A program made the translations under genes and the position numbers. This document shows, one piece after another, positions 19,211-28,306 of a DNA stretch of 64,000 bases. The notes beneath the pieces were generated by a model. It saw only the letters and a program-made list of their open reading frames with translations. It was not told where the DNA came from and ran no database searches. The stretch comes from an uncultured Agathobaculum sp. GTDB lineage: Bacteria > Bacillota > Clostridia > Oscillospirales > Butyricicoccaceae. How positions within the stretch are numbered: the first letter of the stretch is position 1; every line of letters starts with the position of its first letter. Location: contig NZ_CALWJK010000004.1 of the NCBI RefSeq assembly GCF_944380975.1, positions 1 to 64,000 of the forward strand, written 5' to 3'.

Positions 19211-19639
19211 TCAAATTGAAAAATCCAGCGCTTGGCCGCGGTTGACCAGTTCCTCCAGTGTGACCGAATCCACATACTGATTGACCACATCGTACAACCC
19301 GCGCCAAAAGTCCAGCGTAATGCAGTCCTGTGCACGGGCGCACTCCACCGGATCGTGTTCCAGACACGCCACCGGCACCAAAGCGCCTTCCGTAATGCGC
19401 AAAATATCTCCCACGGTATATTCCGACGGGTGCCGCGCCAATTGGTATCCGCCCTGTGCGCCGCGCGTAGATGTCACAAAACCTGCACGAGACAGCTGAA
19501 CGACAATCTGTTCCAGATATTTGGCTGATATCTCCTGCCTTTTGGAAATATCCCGCAACGGGATATAGCCGGCAGCATCATGCTGTGCCAGATCGATCAT
19601 CAGGCGAAGCGCATATCTTCCCTTTGTCGAAATCTTCAT
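19211..19639 (-). CDS. Rrf2 family transcriptional regulator (IscR-like, three cysteines)
   Basis: A 142-aa DNA-binding regulator. The N-terminal winged helix is MKISTKGRYALRLMIDLA followed by the recognition helix SAKYLEQIVVQLSRAG and the wing STRGAQGGYQLAR. The C-terminal part holds three cysteines in the pattern C-x7-C-x5-C (ACLEHDPVECARAQDC), as in IscR and other Fe-S-binding Rrf2 proteins. The ATG at 19639 follows AAAGGTG by 7 nt. In many Firmicutes such a gene precedes iscS/nifU, but here it is alone between the flippase and the GTPase-nuclease gene. Targets are unknown. Confidence 0.92.
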   Translation of the reverse strand: MKISTKGRYALRLMIDLAQHDAAGYIPLRDISKRQEISAKYLEQIVVQLSRAGFVTSTRGAQGGYQLARHPSEYTVGDILRITEGALVPVACLEHDPVECARAQDCITLDFWRGLYDVVNQYVDSVTLEELVNRGQALDFSI

Positions 19640-19698
19640 ATACATACACCTTTGCAACATTTATTTCTCAAAAGCCGCCACGTTTTCACATCCGCCGT

Positions 19699-22269
19699 CT
19701 AGGATTGCTGCTGCAAACGCGCAATCACATCTGCAATATGACGGCTGGCCTGCTCCACTTCCCATTTCAGTTCCGTGGCAGAAATTCGCTCCGCACCGTG
19801 CCCCAGAATAATCATCTGCTCCATACCATCCGAGGTTGCAACGCGTACACGATGCTTGCGAGACAGGTCATAGGATGCCTGTTCAATATACATGTCTGCC
19901 GTTTCCGCCTCCTTGGTGTAAACGATATGCAGACCATGCCGTTTTTCGATCGACCCCATTCCCCCTTTGACCTTGTATGCGTCAAACACCACGATCAAAT
20001 GGCACTTGCGCACACTTTGATAATTACTCAGCACATTGATAAGCGCTTCCCGTGCTGCATTGATATCCGCAGCCGCCATGCTGCGCAGCTCGTCCCACGC
20101 AAAAATGATATTGTATCCATCGACCAGCAAATAATCATCTGCGCGAATGCGGGTAACATATAATTGCTCGATCGTTTCCGCTTTTTTGCGGCTCTGCTGA
20201 AAGGCTTCAAATCCGCGGTCTCGAATCGGACCATACGTACGCTCAAACAGCGCGCGCAGTTCCTTATCGTCATCCAAACCGGAGGATGCTGCCGCGCGGC
20301 GCACCGGCTGTGGTGTTGGTTCCTCTTCCTCCGACTGCAAGCAGATGCCCGCGTCCATGTGCGCATGCGCACGCACCTCGTCCCACTTGACAACATAGCC
20401 CGCGCCGTGCGAACAAAACACAGAATCCGGAGAATTCTCGGTATCGTGCTCGGGCTGATAACCACACTGCTCGATCACCTGCGCGGCATTATGGCAGGGC
20501 GCGTATCCATCCGGCGTGCACACCAGCCGTCCACGCCCCTTGGTATAGGCTGCCACCTCAGTCCAGTAGTTACGCATCGTGGAAACCGGTGCTGTGCCGG
20601 TCAGCAGTACGCCGTCCTCCTGCGGTTCTGGCGGCTCAAAGGTGCCTTCCATGCGCTGAATATCATTCATCGCACGGCCCACGCATTCCTCAGGCAGCAT
20701 CAGCTCAAAGGCGTAATACGGTTCGAGCAGCACGCTTTCCGCCTGCATCAGACCGTTACGCACCGCGCGGTAGGTTGCTTCGCGGAAATCACCGCCTTCG
20801 GTATGCTTGACATGCGCGCGGCCGGTCAGCAACGTGATCTGCATATCGGTGATCGGCGCACCGATGAGCACGCCAACATGCGTTTTTTCCGCAAGATGCG
20901 TCAAAATCAGGCGCTGCCAGTTGAGATCGAGCGTATCCGTCGGACAAGCGGTTGCAAACTGCAAACCGCTGCCCCGCTCGCCCGGCTCCAGCAACAGATG
21001 CGCCTCTGCATAATGACGCAGCGGCTCAAAGTGACCGATGCCGACCGCAGGCGTAGTGATGGTTTCTTTATAAACGATATTGCCTTCGTCAAACGTGACC
21101 GGAACGCCAAATCGTTCCGCGATCACGCGGGTCAGGATTTCCAGCTGCACCTCACCCATCAGCTGCAAATGGATCTCGCCCAAGCGCTCATTCCAAACCA
21201 CGCGCAGCTGGGGATCTTCCTCTTCCAGCTGACGCAGATTTTTCAGCATGGTATGCGCGTCATACTTGTCCGGAAACTTTACCCGATATCCCAAAACCGG
21301 CTCCAGTACCGGCGGCAGCGCACCCGCCGCACTGCCAAGCCCCATACCGGGAGTGGTATGCGTCAGGCCGGTGACGGCACAGACCATGCCGCTTTCCGCC
21401 TGTTCGATTGACTGAAATTTTTCACCCGAGTACACTCGGATCTGGTTGACTTTTTCCTGCCAGCCGCCGTCCTCTTCGCCGGACAGCAGCGCGCGCACAG
21501 CAAGCGTTCCGCCCATGATTTTGAGGTGGGACAGACGGTTGCCCTGTCCGTCGCGCGTAATTTTGAACACCTGCGCACCGAATGCATCGTTATACTGCGG
21601 CTGCTGTGTATAATGCTCCAATCCGTCCAGTAATGCTTGTACGCCTTCCAGCCGCAGCGCAGAACCGAAATAACACGGAAACACCTTGCGGGCGCGAATC
21701 AGGGAAACAATGTCCTCCGTTTGCACGCATCCCGTTTCCAGATACCGTTCGAGCAACGCTTCGTCGCACATGGCGATTTCTTCTGCCATGGTATCCGGCT
21801 GGTCAAACGCGATACAGCCATCCCCCAGACGCTTTTTCAGCTCGGCCATACGCGCCGCCCGCGCGTCCGGGTGGATGTCCATTTTATTGATAAAAAGAAA
21901 GGTCGGCACATGATGGCGTTTCAGTAACCGCCACAGCGTCTGCGTATGCGCCTGCACGCCGTCCGTTCCGCTGATTACCAGAACCGCATAGTCCAGCACT
22001 TGCAGCGTGCGCTCCATCTCCGCGGAAAAATCCACGTGTCCCGGCGTGTCCAGCAGCGTCACCGCAGCGGTCGGCAGCGACAGCTCCGCTTGTTTGGAAA
22101 AAACCGTAATGCCCCGTTCCCGCTCGATTGCAAACGTGTCCAAAAAGGCATTTTGATGGTCTACCCGTCCCAGTTTTTTCAGCGCGCCCGTCAAATACAG
22201 CAACGCTTCCGACAGCGTTGTTTTCCCCGCATCCACATGCGCCAGAATACCGATGACTAATCGTTTCAT
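19699..22269 (-). CDS. TetM/EF-G-like ribosomal GTPase fused to a C-terminal NYN (Rae1/YacP-type) nuclease domain
   Basis: An 856-aa fusion. Residues 1-~650 form a translation GTPase like ribosome-protection proteins TetM/TetO: P-loop AHVDAGKT (10-17), DTPGHVDFS (G3), NKMD (G4), EF-G domains III-V. A variable linker follows. Residues ~705-856 are a NYN/PIN-like nuclease beginning LLVDGYNIIFAWDEL, with acidic residue D717, then VVFDAYK and VRVATSDGMEQ, as in Rae1/YacP, an A-site mRNA endonuclease. TetM family members are normally about 640 aa, so the nuclease is an added module. Tetracycline resistance cannot be assumed. It has its own promoter at 22300-22328. Confidence 0.9.
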   Translation of the reverse strand: MKRLVIGILAHVDAGKTTLSEALLYLTGALKKLGRVDHQNAFLDTFAIERERGITVFSKQAELSLPTAAVTLLDTPGHVDFSAEMERTLQVLDYAVLVISGTDGVQAHTQTLWRLLKRHHVPTFLFINKMDIHPDARAARMAELKKRLGDGCIAFDQPDTMAEEIAMCDEALLERYLETGCVQTEDIVSLIRARKVFPCYFGSALRLEGVQALLDGLEHYTQQPQYNDAFGAQVFKITRDGQGNRLSHLKIMGGTLAVRALLSGEEDGGWQEKVNQIRVYSGEKFQSIEQAESGMVCAVTGLTHTTPGMGLGSAAGALPPVLEPVLGYRVKFPDKYDAHTMLKNLRQLEEEDPQLRVVWNERLGEIHLQLMGEVQLEILTRVIAERFGVPVTFDEGNIVYKETITTPAVGIGHFEPLRHYAEAHLLLEPGERGSGLQFATACPTDTLDLNWQRLILTHLAEKTHVGVLIGAPITDMQITLLTGRAHVKHTEGGDFREATYRAVRNGLMQAESVLLEPYYAFELMLPEECVGRAMNDIQRMEGTFEPPEPQEDGVLLTGTAPVSTMRNYWTEVAAYTKGRGRLVCTPDGYAPCHNAAQVIEQCGYQPEHDTENSPDSVFCSHGAGYVVKWDEVRAHAHMDAGICLQSEEEEPTPQPVRRAAASSGLDDDKELRALFERTYGPIRDRGFEAFQQSRKKAETIEQLYVTRIRADDYLLVDGYNIIFAWDELRSMAAADINAAREALINVLSNYQSVRKCHLIVVFDAYKVKGGMGSIEKRHGLHIVYTKEAETADMYIEQASYDLSRKHRVRVATSDGMEQMIILGHGAERISATELKWEVEQASRHIADVIARLQQQS

Positions 22270-22299
22270 AATTTCCTTCTCATTGATTGGTTTATTGAT

Positions 22300-22328
22300 A
22301 TTATATCAAAAAAGTAGTTAAAGCACAA
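22300..22328 (-). promoter_or_regulatory. SigA-type promoter of the GTPase-nuclease gene
   Basis: On the minus strand TTGTGC (22323-22328), 17-bp spacer, TATAAT (22300-22305), then GAGAAGGAAATT as ribosome-binding site before the ATG at 22269. Confidence 0.65.
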
Positions 22329-22516
22329 GACATTCCAACCTCTACCCGTGCATAACATTTTTTCCTGTTAAACCGCCAAAATTGAAATTTCTGCACATAA
22401 TTCGCGCATCTTTTTCCATGAAGAGCAGCAATTTCATCTCATATTGCGGTTTTTTGCGCACAAAATACTATCAGCAAATCCCCAAAACACAAATCAAACA
22501 AAAGGAGAGAAAAAAC

Positions 22517-22630
22517 ATGACTAACACGAAGAATGGTTCTAATCAGGGTATGGTTCCGGAAGCACGCGCTGCAATGGATCGCTTTAAGATGGAGGCGGCA
22601 GCCGAGGTTGCTGTCGCTTCTCCATCTTAA
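22517..22630 (+). pseudogene. N-terminal half of a split alpha/beta-type small acid-soluble spore protein gene
   Basis: ATG at 22517 follows AAAGGAGAGAAAAAAC. The first 31 codons (through GAG GTT at 22604-22609) encode TNTKNGSNQGMVPEARAAMD and RFKMEAAAEV, the conserved start of alpha/beta SASPs, which coat DNA in the spore core. The frame then continues only six more codons (AVASPS) to a stop. The missing 40 codons, including the GDLTSRQAGSIGGQMVKK motif, lie in the same frame and orientation at 45736-45858. Joining at the shared GAGGTTG gives a normal 71-aa SASP. The weak upstream match AATACTA at 22464-22470 may be a SigG -10, but this is uncertain. Confidence 0.9.
22586..22628 (+). other. 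Left attachment site (attL) of the serine-recombinase element
   Basis: Contains the host half-site with AAGATGG (22586-22592), the 7-bp core GAGGTTG (22604-22610) shared with attR, and the element's arm ending in CCATCTT (22622-22628), the inverse of AAGATGG. Everything right of the core is element DNA. Confidence 0.85.
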
Positions 22631-22672
22631 CAAGCCTCATCCCAACCATACTACATACCGGCTCACAACGCA

Positions 22673-22712
22673 AACGACCGCCCTTCACCCCAGTGAAAGG
22701 CGGCCGTTTTCT
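22673..22712 (+). terminator. Terminator just inside the left end of the element
   Basis: Stem arms 22673-22688 and 22693-22708 (14 of 16 pairs) with loop CCCA, followed by TTTTCTGTT on the plus strand. In the integrated state it would stop transcripts from the SASP promoter; in a circular form it would follow the recombinase gene. Confidence 0.75.
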
Positions 22713-22741
22713 GTTACTATGCTTTTTATGGAACGAAATGC

Positions 22742-24982
22742 TCACTCATCTGCGCGCACGCGCACGGTATAGCTTTCGCCATTCTCCAAATCAATGCCCC
22801 TATAGCTATACCCCGGCTCAATGAAGAAACTTCCGTCATCCTCAATGTCCCAGCTGGATGCATAGGTCGTGCCGCTGCCCACGACCTCGCCGGACGAATC
22901 CAGCAATTCCCACACAAACTTTGGTGTCGAGTAATCGCCGCAATCGGCCGTGCCGCGGAAGGAGATATCCAGCTCATAGCAATCGCCATAGGTGGAATAG
23001 CTGAGCTCTGTGCCAATCTCCTCGATCGTAGCCGTGCCGTTTTTGTCCGTCACGGTCAGCGGAACACCTTCAACCCGTACTTCCGGCGCTGCCGCCTGCA
23101 CCTCTCCGGCATCCTTACCGCTGTCATTGCGGAAGGAAACGGTATACGAACCCTCCAGATCCACATCATTCAGATAGATCGAAGCGGAGAACGAATCGCC
23201 CACGCTGTTCGGTGTGCCATGCGTATCGACAACACCGCTGTAAATGACTTTTCCGCTCTCATCCTTCACTTGGCATTTGAGATACGACTGGAACGCAAAA
23301 CGGAAATCCTCATTCAGGCTGGTCAGCGTACCATCGACCTCAATGACGGCCAGATTGTCACTTGTCCAGGTGGACGGCTCAACATCAGTCACCTGAAGCG
23401 TGCCGGCGATGATGGGATCGGACGGGACAAAGTCATAGTCCTGATCCTCCCAATCCTCATCCTTAAGATACAGGCAGTTGAGCGTTACCGGCAGCCGCTC
23501 CGCCTGCACGTCGAACTGATACGCCGGCAGGACAGTAATCGTGCAGCTGCCCGTCGCGCCGTCGGGAGAAACCGCCGTTATGGTAACTTCACCACGGCGT
23601 TTGCCGGTTACCACACCGCCATTTACCGTCGCAATCATGGAGTCGGACGTCTTCCATTCCTTGATCGTGCGGTTGGTTGTGTTTTCCGGATAGACTTTCA
23701 CATCCACCGAGCAGGTTGTACCCTCACGGATGGATTCTTCGCTCGGCGTCAGCTCCAGACGCTCGCCTTTGACAACGGAAATCTGACGCATGCGCATGAT
23801 CGTTACGATGCTCTGCTCCCGGGTATACGAGCCCTGCGGATCGAACTTGCCGCCTTCAATGCCGTTCATAATACCCGCAGCCTGCACCTGCCCGACCTGC
23901 GCGTTGGCCCAAGAAGAGATCGCGCTGCTATCCGTAAATGCAGGTGATGCTGCCTTCAGCTCGGTTCCAAGCTTGCTACTGAGGTTCGACAGGATGACTG
24001 CTGCCTGCTCACGGGTCAGCAGTTCATTCGGCGCAAACTTACCATCACCAACGCCCTGAATCACGCCCAAACTGCCCATTTTCCGTACATTGATATCCTT
24101 TGTGTCTGAAAACTCCACCTTGGCACCGATGGTCCTCCCCGTGCTGTTCTCATGCAGGCTGACCGCCAGTGCGCAGAAATCCGCGCGAGTGATGGGCGTA
24201 TTGAACTTATATTGCAGCTGCCTCGGGACAATACCCGCCGCGATGCCGTTTTCCACATCGGCTGCCGCCCAAGCAGACGGTGTACGGTAATGCGCCACAT
24301 AATCCGGATCCACCCGCGTGGCCAGCGTATTCAGTGTGGATTGCACGGTGTTGCGCAGGTCATACGTCTTTTCCCCGCCGCTGGTCAGCTGCTGCAAGCG
24401 TGCATACCATGTTGCGTGCGGCATTTCCACCGAACTGTTGTCATCTACATAATAATAATGCATTTCACCGGTGGAAGAGAACACATCCTGACTGATGTAA
24501 ACATCGGTCGAATATACCGCATATTTGCGCCTGTCGCTTCCGGTGCTGACCTTCATTTCATACTCATAATTATCACCACCCAAATAACTCCGATCCACCG
24601 GGATGCCTCCGGTCAGACGCACCATTTTTCCATTTTGATAGGTATATACGCAGTCAATCAGAGCGGACGCTACACTATCCCCTTTGTCCCCCACATTCTT
24701 TCCGAACACCAGTTCCGGAATGCCGTTCTGATCAAAATCGATCAGCTGGGCATAGCACACCTTTTGATTGACCCAGTTGACATAAAAGTCATACCCGGTC
24801 AACTCGGATGACGGCACGTCGGTCGGCGGCAGACCGATGCTGTCCAGCTCTGTCTGCACAAAATCGTAATACGCGCGGTACGCGTCATCCACTGCGGATG
24901 CCTCGGCAGTCACGGGGCAAAACACTGCCACCGTAAGCGCCAGCGCCGCAAACAATCCCATAGAACACAGTCGCTTTTTCAT
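22742..24982 (-). CDS. Secreted SLH-domain protein with a Big-2 Ig-like domain
   Basis: A 746-aa exported protein. A signal peptide (KKRL, hydrophobic core, cleavage after AEASA) is followed by a unique domain with DFDQNGIPELVFG, a calcium-loop-like segment. About residues 235-400 hold S-layer homology repeats (for example SLGVIQGVGDGKFAPNELLT and GIMNGIEGGKFDPQGSYT, each followed by R-E-Q). A Big-2 domain (about 405-490, with WKTSDSMIATVNGGVVTGKR) and a beta-rich C-terminus follow. SLH repeats bind secondary cell-wall polymer. It is the leftmost cargo gene of the element. GAGGAGAGGATCAT precedes the ATG. The ligand is unknown. Confidence 0.88.
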   Translation of the reverse strand: MKKRLCSMGLFAALALTVAVFCPVTAEASAVDDAYRAYYDFVQTELDSIGLPPTDVPSSELTGYDFYVNWVNQKVCYAQLIDFDQNGIPELVFGKNVGDKGDSVASALIDCVYTYQNGKMVRLTGGIPVDRSYLGGDNYEYEMKVSTGSDRRKYAVYSTDVYISQDVFSSTGEMHYYYVDDNSSVEMPHATWYARLQQLTSGGEKTYDLRNTVQSTLNTLATRVDPDYVAHYRTPSAWAAADVENGIAAGIVPRQLQYKFNTPITRADFCALAVSLHENSTGRTIGAKVEFSDTKDINVRKMGSLGVIQGVGDGKFAPNELLTREQAAVILSNLSSKLGTELKAASPAFTDSSAISSWANAQVGQVQAAGIMNGIEGGKFDPQGSYTREQSIVTIMRMRQISVVKGERLELTPSEESIREGTTCSVDVKVYPENTTNRTIKEWKTSDSMIATVNGGVVTGKRRGEVTITAVSPDGATGSCTITVLPAYQFDVQAERLPVTLNCLYLKDEDWEDQDYDFVPSDPIIAGTLQVTDVEPSTWTSDNLAVIEVDGTLTSLNEDFRFAFQSYLKCQVKDESGKVIYSGVVDTHGTPNSVGDSFSASIYLNDVDLEGSYTVSFRNDSGKDAGEVQAAAPEVRVEGVPLTVTDKNGTATIEEIGTELSYSTYGDCYELDISFRGTADCGDYSTPKFVWELLDSSGEVVGSGTTYASSWDIEDDGSFFIEPGYSYRGIDLENGESYTVRVRADE

Positions 24983-25102
24983 ATGATCCTCTCCTCAACC
25001 TTTCTTGCATTTCTTTCCACGAAAATCTCTATGCTACCTCCCCCCATTTTATATTTTGCATAGAAATAAATTATTTTTTTATATTTTTTTGGTATATATG
25101 CT

Positions 25103-25131
25103 ATTGAAGCATTTCCTCCCTTTTCTGTCAA
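25103..25131 (-). promoter_or_regulatory. Probable promoter of the SLH protein gene
   Basis: On the minus strand TTGACA (25126-25131), 17-bp spacer, TTCAAT (25103-25108). The 325-bp gap 24983-25307 holds this promoter, a very AT-rich leader (25030-25100) and the divergent yesN-like promoter; no gene is seen in it. Confidence 0.5.
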
Positions 25132-25224
25132 ATTCTTTGGGTTTGCAGCGCGGCCCCGATGCTCTTTCCTTCTGCTCACACACCCGCCGCAGCCGCTAGA
25201 TTGGCTTTTGGTGTTAGAATTGCT

Positions 25225-25253
25225 TTGCGGAATGGGGAGAAATTTGGTATAAT
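25225..25253 (+). promoter_or_regulatory. SigA-type promoter of the response regulator operon
   Basis: TTGCGG (25225-25230), 17-bp spacer, extended -10 TGG-TATAAT (25248-25253). Confidence 0.65.
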
Positions 25254-25307
25254 ACTGCACAGCAGAACCCTAAATACCGCCTTGGCGAGGAAAGGACGGG
25301 TGCCTCG

Positions 25308-26585
25308 ATGGCCACTAAATCATTATATACCGTGATTGTCGCAGACGATGAGGATGAATTGAGGGAAGCTGTATGCACCATGATTCCTTGGGAGGAATAT
25401 GGCTTCCGTCTGGTTGGTAGTGCCAGTAACGGATTGGACGCGCTGCAAATGGTAGAGGAATGCGAGCCTGATCTTCTGCTCACCGATATCCGAATGCCGT
25501 TTATTTCCGGCATCGAGCTTGCCAGGCAGGTTCGTGAGGTTCGGCCTGCCACCAACATCGCTTTTCTCAGCGGTTACGACGATTTTGAATACGCCAAGCA
25601 GGCGATTCAATATAATATCATCAGCTATATGCTCAAACCCTTAACTATGGAAGGCTTGAGCAAAGAGCTGCAAAATATCCGCCAGAAGATCGACACCCAG
25701 TTCGCCATGTTCCGTCAGGCAACCCCCAATCCCAGCGGCATGGATCTGCAGACGGCGATGCTGATGCCGCTGGTGCTGGATGATTACGCCGAACCGGACG
25801 GAGAACCGCGGGCAAAGGCCTATGCCCGCCAGTGCGGCCTGCTGCGGGATATGGAGGACAGGCCCCATTTTGTTGTGATGGTATCCACCCTTCTGGAAGC
25901 GGACGGCGGCAACTGCACCGCGCCCTCCTTTGTTTCTTCCGTCAACCGACTGGCAACCAAATATCTGCGCGGTGCCCATTTTTTCGCCTCCGGCAAGGTC
26001 ATTTCTGTACTGCTGGGCAACCCCTCCGACTTTGACAAATATCTTCATATTCTGGCAGATGAAATCCCCCAAATGGCCGACCGCGTGCTGGGCAAATGCT
26101 GCCGCATCGGCATCAGCCGCGCAACGCGCAATTTGACCTCTCTGCACGATGCGTATCGCGAAGCGATGGAAGCCCTGCGTCAGGGCGACGGCATGGAAAG
26201 CGGCGCACAGTTCATCAGCGATTTGTCGCCTGCCGTCAAGGGGGGCGAGCTTCTGTGCAAAAAGGCCATGGAGGCACTCAACCAACATTATATGGATGCC
26301 AATCTCTCGCTGGTATCACTCAGCGGCATGCTGACCGTCAGCCCCAATCACCTTTCTGCCTGCATCAAAAAATATGCTGGCGAAACCTTCATCAACATCC
26401 TGATCCGCAAGCGAATGGAAGCGGCCCGCGAACTGCTGGTGTCTTCCCCGCTAAAAATTCAGGAGATCGCCCAGCGATGCGGTTATACCGACCAGCATTA
26501 TTTCAGCTATTGCTTTAAAAAATATTGCGGTGAATCCCCCAGCACCATGCGCCGCAGGCTGGATCGGGAAAAGGCGGGTGATTGA
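25308..26585 (+). CDS. YesN-type response regulator (receiver plus AraC DNA-binding domain)
   Basis: A 425-aa regulator. The N-terminal receiver has the acidic pair ADDEDE (residues 12-17), phosphoacceptor D60 in LLLTDIRMP, and the lysine in YMLKPL. A central region of about 180 residues without clear motif follows. The C-terminal AraC/XylS domain (about 320-420) has two helix-turn-helix units, the second in EIAQRCGYTDQHYFSYCFKK. It overlaps the kinase gene by 4 bp or sits 2 bp from it. Context suggests that it controls the adjacent mgl-gal genes, probably activating mglB; this is inference. Confidence 0.93.
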   Translation: MATKSLYTVIVADDEDELREAVCTMIPWEEYGFRLVGSASNGLDALQMVEECEPDLLLTDIRMPFISGIELARQVREVRPATNIAFLSGYDDFEYAKQAIQYNIISYMLKPLTMEGLSKELQNIRQKIDTQFAMFRQATPNPSGMDLQTAMLMPLVLDDYAEPDGEPRAKAYARQCGLLRDMEDRPHFVVMVSTLLEADGGNCTAPSFVSSVNRLATKYLRGAHFFASGKVISVLLGNPSDFDKYLHILADEIPQMADRVLGKCCRIGISRATRNLTSLHDAYREAMEALRQGDGMESGAQFISDLSPAVKGGELLCKKAMEALNQHYMDANLSLVSLSGMLTVSPNHLSACIKKYAGETFINILIRKRMEAARELLVSSPLKIQEIAQRCGYTDQHYFSYCFKKYCGESPSTMRRRLDREKAGD

Positions 26586-28306
26586 CTGTGAAGGATGGCG
26601 TCTCCCGCACAGGGCTGCGCATCACCACCATTCTTGTCTCTATGGTGGTGAGTGTAGTCGCGGTCATCCTGTGCTGCTGCATTCTTCTCTTTCTCAACCG
26701 ATACCGCAGCGCTATGGTACAAAGCGCCCTGACCAACAGCGATCAGGCAGTCTCGCAGGTATCGAATACCGTTGGCAACTATCTGCAAAGCATGGAGCAG
26801 GCTATGTCACTGGTCGAGTGGTCCATGCTGGAAAGCGCCGATAACCGCAACCAGCTTCTGGACGCTTTCCTGACCTTCCGTCCGGATGTGGTGGCGGTGA
26901 CCAGCTATTCCCCCTCCGGCAAGATGCTGGACTGCTGGTGTCTGGATCGGGAGCCACGCGAGAACATTTATCAAAACCTTTCCTTCAATCTGGATCGGGC
27001 TCGCGCCTCCGGCGGCGCCTATATGACCGCCCCCCATGTAGAGAGCATTTTTGAGGGCTATTACCCTTGGGTCGTGACCATGACCGTTCCGCTCGAATCC
27101 GGCAATCAGACGGCATGGGTATCGCTCGATCTGAGCTTTTCCAGCATCTCCACTTACATCAACAACGTCAGCATTGGCCAGCGTGGATACTGCTTTCTGA
27201 TGGACAAGGAAGGCAACATCGTTTATCATCCACAGCAGCAGCTGCTGTACGCCGGCCTGAAATCCGAGGACACCTCCTCGCTGGCATCATTGGCAGACGG
27301 CTCTTATGTCGACGACACGGTGATCTATTCCGTCACCAGTGTGGCGGACAGCGACTGGCGAATCGTGGGCGTCAGCTATGTGGATGAAATGGTCAACCGC
27401 AGCTTCCGGGAAATGATCCGTCTTTCCCTTGTACTGGGTGCAGTGCTGCTTGCCGCCGCGGTGTTGACCAGTTTTCTTCTCTCCCGCCTGCTGGCGCGCC
27501 CGCTCCGCGGTTTAGAAGCTGCTATGGAAAGCTTCGAAACCGATGCCGACCACTTCACCTATGTGCCTGTGGGCGGTACCCGCGAAGTGCAGGAGTTATC
27601 CAGTTCATTCGAGCACATGGTGCTGCGCATCCAGCGTCTGATGTCCACCGTGCGCGAGGAAGAGGTCAACCTGCGCAAAACCGAGCTGAAAGCGCTTCAA
27701 GCGCAGATCAATCCGCATTTTTTATACAACACGCTGGATTCGATCGCATGGATGTGCGAGCAAGGCCGCAATGACGACGCGGTAAAGATGATCCATGCGC
27801 TGGCTCGCTTGTTCCGCATCAGCATCAGCAAGGGTCACGAGCTTATCCCCATCGCCAAGGAGATCGAACACGCAGAAAGCTATCTGCAAATCCAGAAATA
27901 CCGCTATAAAAACCAGTTCACCTATGAATTCGATGTCGACCCTGCATGTCTCAACTACTACTGCAACAAGATCACTCTACAGCCTATCATCGAAAATGCC
28001 ATCAACCATGGTCTTGACCTGCTGGTGGATGAGGGCCGCATCACCGTGCAGGTGCGGCAGGACGGCGAGGACATTGTCTTTGATGTCCGGGATAATGGCG
28101 TAGGGATGAGCGACGAGCTGATCCAATCCATCCTGGCGCACGCGCCGGAAGACCGTACCGGTATCGGCATTCGAAACGTAAACGACCGTCTGCAAATCTA
28201 TTTCGGCAAGCAGTACGGCCTGCACATCACCAGTGAACCGGATGTGGGCACTTGTGTGGAGCTGCGCATGCCAAAGATACAGGAGGGGGATTATGAGACG
28301 AAATAG
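26582..28306 (+). CDS. YesM-type sensor histidine kinase
   Basis: A 574-aa membrane kinase. A transmembrane helix (about residues 15-40), a Cache-like extracellular sensor (about 45-275), a second transmembrane helix (about 280-303), a HAMP linker, the His_kinase domain with H379 in INPHFLYNTLDSI, and an ATPase domain with DNGVGMS and GIGIRNVNDRL. The start could be TTG at 26582 or GTG at 26588; both share the AAGGCGGG site. It overlaps the following sugar-binding lipoprotein gene by 14 bp. Signal input probably comes from that lipoprotein, as in XylFII-LytS-YesN xylose sensing. Confidence 0.93.
   Translation: MTVKDGVSRTGLRITTILVSMVVSVVAVILCCCILLFLNRYRSAMVQSALTNSDQAVSQVSNTVGNYLQSMEQAMSLVEWSMLESADNRNQLLDAFLTFRPDVVAVTSYSPSGKMLDCWCLDREPRENIYQNLSFNLDRARASGGAYMTAPHVESIFEGYYPWVVTMTVPLESGNQTAWVSLDLSFSSISTYINNVSIGQRGYCFLMDKEGNIVYHPQQQLLYAGLKSEDTSSLASLADGSYVDDTVIYSVTSVADSDWRIVGVSYVDEMVNRSFREMIRLSLVLGAVLLAAAVLTSFLLSRLLARPLRGLEAAMESFETDADHFTYVPVGGTREVQELSSSFEHMVLRIQRLMSTVREEEVNLRKTELKALQAQINPHFLYNTLDSIAWMCEQGRNDDAVKMIHALARLFRISISKGHELIPIAKEIEHAESYLQIQKYRYKNQFTYEFDVDPACLNYYCNKITLQPIIENAINHGLDLLVDEGRITVQVRQDGEDIVFDVRDNGVGMSDELIQSILAHAPEDRTGIGIRNVNDRLQIYFGKQYGLHITSEPDVGTCVELRMPKIQEGDYETK

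Noticed and set aside
19699..22269. A plain tetracycline-resistance gene (tetM/tetO)
   Set aside because: The protein is over 200 residues longer, carries a NYN nuclease domain and lies in a core-like context rather than on a resistance element.
22517..22630. A complete 37-aa peptide gene
   Set aside because: Its first 31 residues are the start of a SASP and the last six are element-encoded; the rest of the SASP is at the other end of the element.
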